Assembly: GCA_946183095.1 (NCBI GenBank) | Contig: CAMHBE010000170.1 | Coordinates: 1 to 5,247, forward strand | Direction: 5' to 3' | DNA length: 5,247 bases | Origin: an uncultured Clostridia bacterium | Lineage (GTDB): Bacteria; Bacillota; Clostridia; Oscillospirales; Ruminococcaceae | Shown: piece after piece, positions 1 through 5,247 of the stretch | How the letters are laid out: each line of letters starts with the position of its first letter | How positions within the stretch are numbered: position 1 is the first letter of the stretch | Made by a program: the position numbers and the translations under genes | Notes under the pieces: generated by a model | What the model saw: only the letters and a program-made list of their open reading frames with translations | Told to the model about the DNA's origin: nothing | The model's database searches: none

Positions 1-319
1 ACGACACGTGATGTACGGGAATATAAGTATAAAGGAATTGCTGTAACTGATGTTCCCGGAATTGCGGCTTTTGGGGGAGAATTGGATACAAAGATCGCTT
101 TTTGAAGCTGCTAAAAAAGCCGATTTAATATTATTTTTAATAACTGATGATGGCTTTCAGCCGAGTGAAGCAGAATGCTTAAAGAATGTGTTGAATTAAG
201 GAAAGCCTGTATTATGTCTAATAAATATTAGAGCTAATATTGACAACAAATCATCGCTAGATCCTACATTTGTACTTATTGATGATATACTGACATCAAT
301 GGAAACCCGTTCTCTGTGA
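1..319 (+). pseudogene. Fragment of a GTPase-domain gene, frameshifted and with an internal stop
   Basis: The fragment enters from the left edge in frame 1 and reads to a TGA at 103-105. The same protein continues one frame over from about 101 to a TGA at 317-319. The join falls in a run of five T (99-103), consistent with a one-base indel. A second lesion is the in-frame TAA at 197-199, between Asn and Gly-Lys-Pro. Visible motifs fit a P-loop small GTPase of the MMR_HSR1 type: a Thr-Thr switch I region at the very start, the G3 motif D-V-P-G (about 49-60), a helix with AAKKADLILFLITDD, then GKPVLCLINI, where the N-I-x-x-N region would be the G4 position. The P-loop lies outside the window or is lost. 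GC is about 35%, well below the other genes, suggesting a foreign or long-decaying remnant. The subfamily is not assignable, and whether the last 20 residues belong to it is unclear. Confidence 0.65.
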
Positions 320-338
320 AAAAAATTATCGGATTGTC

Positions 339-344
339 GTTGTC
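339..344. repeat. Left target-site duplication GTTGTC
   Basis: GTTGTC directly abuts the first base of the left inverted repeat, and the same six bases directly follow the last base of the right inverted repeat at 3251-3256. Short target duplications (about 4-8 bp) are usual for IS21-family elements. The pair therefore fixes both ends of the element and argues for a simple insertion with no later rearrangement. Confidence 0.85.
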
Positions 345-435
345 TGTATATACCGCCGTGTCAGAGCCATCTGCACGGACTTTCAGAGCCACCTTGCCGG
401 TCGCAGAGAGCCACTCAGCCGCCGCTGTGAGCCAC
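345..435 (+). repeat. Left terminal inverted repeat, 91 bp with four phased motifs
   Basis: Compared by eye with the reverse complement of 3160-3250, 87 of 91 positions agree; identity ends abruptly after 435. Within it the hexamer AGAGCC starts at 363, 385 and 407, with a variant TGAGCC at 428. The spacing of 21-22 bp is two helical turns, so all copies face the same side of the DNA. In IS21-family elements such iterated subterminal motifs are transposase binding sites, and I infer the same here. The repeat is also open in one forward frame, which creates a false N-terminal extension of istA. Confidence 0.92.
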
Positions 436-449
436 TTGCCCGAATACGA

Positions 450-455
450 TATAAT
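450..455 (+). promoter_or_regulatory. Probable -10 box (TATAAT) of the IS promoter
   Basis: This is a perfect TATAAT 50 bp upstream of the istA start and just inside the left inverted repeat. No convincing -35 hexamer lies 16-18 bp upstream: 426-431 reads TGTGAG, and TTGCCC at 436-441 is too close. There is no extended TG element. Transcription would start near 461-463. The weak -35 would suit a low-activity transposase promoter, possibly one that the transposase itself represses by binding the adjacent repeat. Those last points are inference. Confidence 0.5.
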
Positions 456-492
456 ATCAAAGGCATACAGAGATGTATGCCTATTGATATTA
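452..492 (+). promoter_or_regulatory. Long hairpin over the -10 box, ending at the istA ribosome binding site
   Basis: Arms 452-460 and 461-468 pair with 484-492 and 475-482, giving 17 base pairs around a six-base loop (469-474, AGAGAT) with one bulged A at 483. The left arm contains most of the TATAAT box. The right arm ends at the first A of the AGGAGG Shine-Dalgarno sequence. A transcript entering from outside would carry the whole hairpin, while one starting at about 461 would lack the outer nine pairs. This resembles the protection several insertion sequences use against read-through expression of transposase. It could instead be an operator; the function is inferred from position only. 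Confidence 0.6.
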
Positions 493-497
493 GGAGG
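492..497 (+). promoter_or_regulatory. istA: Ribosome binding site AGGAGG fixing the istA start
   Basis: A full-consensus AGGAGG lies seven bases before ATG 505-507. It decides the istA start against the upstream in-frame GTG at 316, which lies outside the element. Its first base is the last paired base of the 452-492 hairpin, so folding could crowd the site. Confidence 0.85.
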
Positions 498-504
498 TCC
501 TGAT

Positions 505-2044
505 ATGAAAAATTATCGGGAAATATTGAGGCTCAAGTCGCTCGGATACAGTAACAGAAGCATAGCATCCAGCTTGAACACCTCTCGGAACACAGTTAGC
601 GATGTGCTTGAAAAAGCAGAAAAATCGCGGGTTACCTGGCCGCTTGATGAAGATGTGACCAACGAGGCGCTTGACGAGCTGCTCTACGGCAGACATGACA
701 GCAGCCCCACGCCTTATGCGGTCATCAACTACGAGTACATTCATCGCGAGCTGTCAAAGAAAGGCGTAACTCTTACGCTGCTGTGGCAGGAGTACTGCGA
801 GAAAGCCTATGCAAACGGCGAAACACCGTATATGAGTACGCAGTTCGGAGACAAGTATCGCCGTTGGGCAATGGTCACAAAAGCGACAATGCGTGTGACT
901 CACAAGCCCGGCGAGGTTATGCAGGTTGATTGGGCTGGCGGGACTATTCCGTACTACGACTCGGTTACCGGCGAGGAATACAAGGCGTATCTGTTTGTTG
1001 CAGCATTGCCGTGCAGTGGCTACATCTATGTGGAAGCCTGCACGGACATGAAGCAGGAAAACTGGCTGCTGTGCCATGTTCACGCTTATGAATACTTCGG
1101 CGGCGTGACGCGGATCCTCGTTCCGGACAACCTGAAAACCGGAGTTGTCGCTAATACCCGTTACGAAACGCAGCTTAATGAAAGCTATCGCGAACTTGCA
1201 GAATATTACGGGACTGCGATAGTTCCCGCGAGAGTCCGCAAGCCGCAGGACAAGGGACTTGTTGAAAAGTCGGTCGGATTCACAACAACGTGGATATCCG
1301 CAGCACTCCGTGAGCAGAAGTTTTTCTCTTTTGCGGAAGTCAGAAACGCAGTCGAAGAGCGGCTTGAGGTGATAAACACAAAGCCTTTCCAGAAGCGTCC
1401 CGGTAACCGCAGAGAAGCGTATCTTTCGGAAGAGAAAGAGTTCATGTTGCCGCTCCCGAAACGCCCTTACGAGCCTGCAATATGGCATCAGCAGACGGTT
1501 GGACGTGATTATCTGATCTCGGACGGCTTGAATAAATACTCCGTCCCGTTCGACCTGATCGGTGAGAAGGTGCAGGTAAGACTGACTAAGAACATTGTCG
1601 AGGTCTTCTTCAAGGGCAGCCGCGTGACTTCTCATAAAAGGCTTGAAAGCTACTGCTCACAGCCTGTTGTGAAACCCGAACATATGCCCGATAACCACCG
1701 CAGGTATCTGGAATACAATGCTGATGAATTCATGGACTGGGCGCGCGGTGTCGGTGAATCGACCGAGGTTGTTGTCAAGCATTTTCTGACTTCCGGAGAT
1801 GCTCCCGAGCAGGGCTACAAGGATTGTGTAAGCCTTAAAAAGCTCGGCGAAAGATACGGCAAAGCCAAGCTGGAAGCCGCTTGCAAGCGCATACTTGCGT
1901 TCTCTTCATCGCCGTCGATTCGCACCATTGCCACCATTTTAAAGAACGCCAAAGATTCGGATAATTCTGCTGAAACGACCGACAACAGCAGCAAGTATGG
2001 CATTACCCGTGGAGCCGCTTACTGGAAGAAGGGCGGTGACGGCA

Positions 2045-2052
<8 letters not shown>
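505..2052 (+). CDS. istA: IS21-family transposase IstA (DDE recombinase)
   Basis: The 515-residue product has the usual IstA length. It cuts and joins the element's ends, acting at the terminal repeats with IstB. An N-terminal helix-turn-helix lies at residues 4-40, around LGYSNRSIASSLNTSRNTVS, followed by a linker with a second DNA-binding region to about residue 125. The RNase-H-fold catalytic core follows. Candidate catalytic residues are D142 (MQVDWAG), D208 (LVPDNLKTG) and E254 (KGLVEKSV), all in canonical IS21 contexts. A small C-terminal beta-barrel is visible around 336-380 (KYSVPFDLIGEKV). The start is ATG 505 because of the AGGAGG seven bases upstream; a longer reading from GTG 316 begins outside the IS and translates the inverted repeat. 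The stop overlaps the istB start by 8 bp, implying coupled translation. No internal lesion is seen, so the protein should be intact. Confidence 0.95.
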
Positions 2053-2994
<942 letters not shown>

Positions 2995-3006
2995 TTTATA
3001 GGTATG

Positions 3007-3033
3007 CGGTCTGTCCGGTCATCGGGCAGACTG
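3007..3033 (+). other. Hairpin downstream of the third IS gene
   Basis: Positions 3009-3017 (GTCTGTCCG) pair with 3023-3031 (CGGGCAGAC) around a five-base loop. There is one G-U pair, and one or two further outer pairs extend it to 3007-3033. It begins 12 bases after the stop of the 60-residue gene. No T run follows, so it is not a standard intrinsic terminator. It may protect the transcript 3' end or be a protein site. A second, shorter palindrome occurs at 3108-3120. Confidence 0.45.
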
Positions 3034-3036
3034 TGT

Positions 3037-3101
3037 ACTGCGGTTCCACTCCGGCGAAGTGCGGTTCAAAGTGAGGCAGCGTGCGGTCGGAAGTACGTGA
3101 C
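3037..3101 (+). repeat. Phased TGCGGT subterminal repeats
   Basis: TGCGGT occurs at 3039-3044, 3060-3065 and 3082-3087, spaced 21 and 22 bp. An outlying copy lies at 3005-3010 and AGCGGT variants at 3130-3135 and 3136-3141. The first two close copies share TGCGGTTC, and the second and third share an AAGT a few bases on. The spacing equals that of the AGAGCC motifs in the terminal repeats, which suggests a second set of protein sites found only at the right end. Function is inferred. Confidence 0.45.
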
Positions 3102-3159
3102 GCTTGCCGGGCAGTGCCCGTGGGCAGACAGCGGTAGCGGTGGGCAAAAAGGCCGTGTC

Positions 3160-3250
3160 GTGGCTCACAGTGGCGGCTAAGTGGCTCTCTGCGACCGGCA
3201 AGGTGGCTCTGAAAGTCCGTGCAGATTGCTCTGACGCGGCGGTATATACA
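3160..3250 (-). repeat. Right terminal inverted repeat, 91 bp with four phased motifs
   Basis: This is the inverted partner of 345-435, with four mismatches in 91 bp. On the plus strand the motif reads GTGGCTC at 3160, 3181 and 3203 and ATTGCTC at 3225, mirroring the 21-22-bp spacing of the left end. One of the four mismatches falls in the outermost motif copy (GTGGC in the others, ATTGC here), which might alter transposase affinity at this end. The element's last base is A 3250. Confidence 0.92.
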
Positions 3251-3256
3251 GTTGTC
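3251..3256. repeat. Right target-site duplication GTTGTC
   Basis: Second copy of the six bases at 339-344, directly after the right inverted repeat. It sits four bases before the stop codon (complement of 3261-3263) of the minus-strand HD-GYP gene, so the duplication lies in non-coding DNA. Confidence 0.85.
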
Positions 3257-3260
3257 GGCT

Positions 3261-5247
3261 TCAAACCTGGCTTATATGGATATTGGTTATCGCCACCTGA
3301 TCTCCGGTCAGTGCGGCGCATATCGTTTTATCGATGCCTGTCATTATTGCAATATTGCTTATGGAAATACCGGCGTTCTCGGTGATTATTGTTATCATGC
3401 TGCCCTCGACCTTGAATGTCACGGTCGCGTCATAACCGTTCCGATTGTATTCCTTCCAAGCCTCCCAGCCCTCAAAGTCTGCTGTCTTTATAACATTAAG
3501 CTCGGCGTGGCAGCCCGGGTCGCTTTCCCAGAATTCGCCGTCAAAGCGCATAAACGCGAGATCGCGGTAATTGGCTCCGTTCACCTCGCCGTCATCGGAG
3601 CAGAATATGTTGATACATGGGCAATGCCACACAAGCCTTGCCGTCGGCAGGCATTTTGCGTGAAAAGTGATCGTAAGACCGTCCTTTATCTCGATGCCCT
3701 TGCTGTGGGCATAACGATAGCCGTCTATCTGAACGTTCGGTATATCCCCCGTCGGAGCGTCCGCGATATAGCTTATCTTTTCCGCAATTCTCGGTATATA
3801 ATCTGCGGGCAGCTCCGTCTCCGACTTGACGGTGACAATGTCAGTATAACAGCAGTGCTCACCGGTCAATCCGATGTACAGAAATCTTGAACTGTCCGGA
3901 AGCGCGATGATGAACTCGGCGCACTTTCTTTCGCCGTATATGCGAATGAGAGCGTGATCGTCTATCCTGGCTGCCTCGACCTTGTATTCGCCCTTGCTGT
4001 GGAGTTCCGGTGCGGCTTCGTCTTTTATCGCGGTTTCGATCTTTCTTGCTCCTCGTACAATTGTCTGCAGGTCATTCGTTATCTCGCCGTATTCAAAACA
4101 ATTGAGATCCTTTATTTCCTTTGTGTCGGTGTGCATCTTACCGTCGAGTGAATCAAACAGCAGCAAAGAGGGCTCGGGTGTTATCCCGGTGGCTTCATCG
4201 TCGGACAATACCGACATAGTAACGGTGGTCATGCACCGGTTGAGCAGTATGCCGTCCGAGACCACACTTCTGTATTCACCGATGACGATCTCGTTCTTTT
4301 CATCGCACTTCTTTATCTCCTCGCGCTCGCTCATCTGATACTCAAGATCCTCATCTATGAGATGAAGCATAAGGCGGGCGTATTCCGGGTCAAACTGCGT
4401 ACCCACGCCTTTGACGAGTTCCTCACGGACCTTCTGCTGAGGTATCGGGTCACGGTAGCTTCTCTTCGACGTCATAGCATCGTAAGCATCGGCGACCGCG
4501 ATTATCCTCGCAGTCTCAGGTATCTCCTCTCCATTTAAGCCTTCGGGATAACCCTTGCCGTCGTAGCGCTCGTGGTGATAGTGCGCACCTATGCTCAACT
4601 CGGGAAATTCGCTGATACTGTCAAGTATCTGCGCTCCTATTGTCGGATGCGCTTTTATGATCGCATATTCCTCATCGGTGAGTCTGCTGTCTTTGTTTAT
4701 GATGCCTTCGGGTATGCCTATCTTTCCCACATCATGTACGAGCGCGGTGTAATATATTTCTTCGCACTCTTTATCACTCTTGTCGTTCAATTCCGCGAGC
4801 CGCTTTGAATACTTCGCGACTCTGAGCGAATGACCGTGAGTATATGTATCCTTAGCGTCTATAGCGTTTACAAGTGCGGCGGCAGTTTGCTCGAAAAGGC
4901 GGCGGGCGCTTTCCTGCTGGTTTACGATAAGTTCCTTTTCCCGCCTGTTGGCTTGCGCAAGCTCGTCCCTTGCCGCTGTCAGCTCCACGATGCGCAGAAC
5001 GATTACCAGTATGGTCAGCATTATGTTCGTAAGTGATAAACCGTATAAAAAGAATTGTGCAACAGACGCGATTATGGGCAGAGTACAGAATAAGATCAGC
5101 GTGACAAGAAGACGGCGGTCGATTTTTGAACGGAACTGTATCATTACAGAGACACAGCTCGTCCAAACGATCACCGGTATGAGATAGCAAATGATATATC
5201 CGTCCGATCTCTGATACTGATTATGAACGTCAAATGTATAGTACAGA
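3261..5247 (-). CDS. Membrane-anchored HD-GYP cyclic-di-GMP phosphodiesterase with tandem C-terminal modules, 5' end missing
   Basis: The frame is open to the right edge (661 visible residues), with 24 residues upstream of the GTG at 5174 that continue the membrane region, so the true start lies outside. Numbering from that GTG: hydrophobic helices run to about 63, then a coiled coil at 65-95, then an HD-GYP domain at about 95-280. The domain shows H113, HD at 147-148 with GKIGIP, H176, H198 and the signature HHExxDGxGYP at 200-210, followed by VADAYDA. All metal and signature residues are present, so it should hydrolyse cyclic-di-GMP in the cytoplasm. Residues 299-450 and 483-637 look like two diverged copies of one beta-rich module of unknown family, with Trp and Cys concentrated in the second. 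No membrane segment separates them from the HD-GYP domain, so they are probably cytoplasmic sensors or binding modules. The stop is natural and the IS lies 10 bp beyond it. Confidence 0.9.
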   Translation of the reverse strand, partial: LYYTFDVHNQYQRSDGYIICYLIPVIVWTSCVSVMIQFRSKIDRRLLVTLILFCTLPIIASVAQFFLYGLSLTNIMLTILVIVLRIVELTAARDELAQANRREKELIVNQQESARRLFEQTAAALVNAIDAKDTYTHGHSLRVAKYSKRLAELNDKSDKECEEIYYTALVHDVGKIGIPEGIINKDSRLTDEEYAIIKAHPTIGAQILDSISEFPELSIGAHYHHERYDGKGYPEGLNGEEIPETARIIAVADAYDAMTSKRSYRDPIPQQKVREELVKGVGTQFDPEYARLMLHLIDEDLEYQMSEREEIKKCDEKNEIVIGEYRSVVSDGILLNRCMTTVTMSVLSDDEATGITPEPSLLLFDSLDGKMHTDTKEIKDLNCFEYGEITNDLQTIVRGARKIETAIKDEAAPELHSKGEYKVEAARIDDHALIRIYGERKCAEFIIALPDSSRFLYIGLTGEHCCYTDIVTVKSETELPADYIPRIAEKISYIADAPTGDIPNVQIDGYRYAHSKGIEIKDGLTITFHAKCLPTARLVWHCPCINIFCSDDGEVNGANYRDLAFMRFDGEFWESDPGCHAELNVIKTADFEGWEAWKEYNRNGYDATVTFKVEGSMITIITENAGISISNIAIMTGIDKTICAALTGDQVAITNIHISQV

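Noticed and set aside
319..338. A run of seven A (319-325), which before insertion would have been a T run about 23 bases after the HD-GYP stop: possible intrinsic terminator split by the IS
   Set aside because: I found no GC-rich stem in the reconstructed empty site between the stop codon and the run.
316..504. In-frame extension of istA upstream to GTG 316
   Set aside because: The GTG lies in flanking DNA outside the IS, the extension is a translation of the inverted repeat, and ATG 505 has an AGGAGG at ideal spacing.
754..1635. Long minus-strand open frame (293 codons) antisense to istA
   Set aside because: It mirrors codon structure in a strongly supported transposase gene; no recognisable motif or good ribosome binding site was seen.
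3108..3120. Short palindrome CGGGC-AGT-GCCCG as a terminator
   Set aside because: The stem is five pairs with a three-base loop and no T run follows.
3226..3250. Outward junction promoter at the right IS end (TTGCTC plus TATATA), as reported for IS21 dimers
   Set aside because: The hexamers are only 11 bp apart within the element, and a circle or tandem junction would not give 16-18 bp spacing either.
3019..3385. Open frames on both strands across the right inverted repeat and the IS boundary
   Set aside because: They translate the terminal repeat (the same peptide appears, inverted, at the left end) and cross the insertion junction, so they cannot be native genes.
3219..3890. Plus-strand frame of 223 codons opposite the HD-GYP gene
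   Set aside because: It begins inside the IS end and continues antisense to a gene with clear domain structure.

Overview
The window holds a complete IS21-family insertion sequence of 2,906 bp (345-3250) in the gap between a decayed GTPase gene on the left and a large HD-GYP signalling gene on the right. The organism is probably a Gram-positive anaerobe of the Clostridia, perhaps near Ruminococcus/Oscillospiraceae. This is an inference from the strong AGGAGG-type ribosome binding sites, the roughly 50% GC coding style and the membrane-anchored HD-GYP protein. No gene here fixes the taxon.

Left flank (1-338): an AT-rich stretch (about 35% GC by hand count over 1-300) carries part of a small-GTPase-like coding sequence, broken by a frameshift near 99-103 and a stop at 197-199. 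Next is a 6-bp direct repeat, GTTGTC (339-344), which recurs at 3251-3256 and marks the IS target site.

The insertion sequence (345-3250) has 91-bp terminal inverted repeats with 87 matching positions. Each repeat contains four copies of an AGAGCC-type motif spaced 21-22 bp apart. Inside are a perfect TATAAT box within a long hairpin, istA (DDE transposase, 505-2052), istB (AAA+ ATPase helper, 2045-2815, interrupted by an amber codon near its start), and an unrecognised 60-residue gene starting on a GTGA overlap with istB (2812-2994). A GC-rich right subterminal region follows, with a hairpin and a second set of 21-22-bp phased repeats. The three genes look like one translationally coupled transcript. 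Because istB is interrupted, this copy probably moves only with help in trans, by stop suppression or by reinitiation.

Right flank (3251-5247): one minus-strand reading frame stays open to the window edge, so its true start is missing. It encodes membrane helices, a coiled coil, an HD-GYP cyclic-di-GMP phosphodiesterase domain with all signature residues, and a C-terminal half of about 340 residues. That half appears to be two diverged tandem copies of a beta-rich module of about 150 residues that I cannot assign to a named family. The IS lies 10 bp beyond the stop codon, so this gene was spared.

The most interesting items are the tandem module behind the HD-GYP domain, the coupled third gene of the IS, the hairpin over the IS promoter and ribosome binding site, and the phased subterminal repeats. 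I found no CRISPR array, tRNA, rRNA or known riboswitch.
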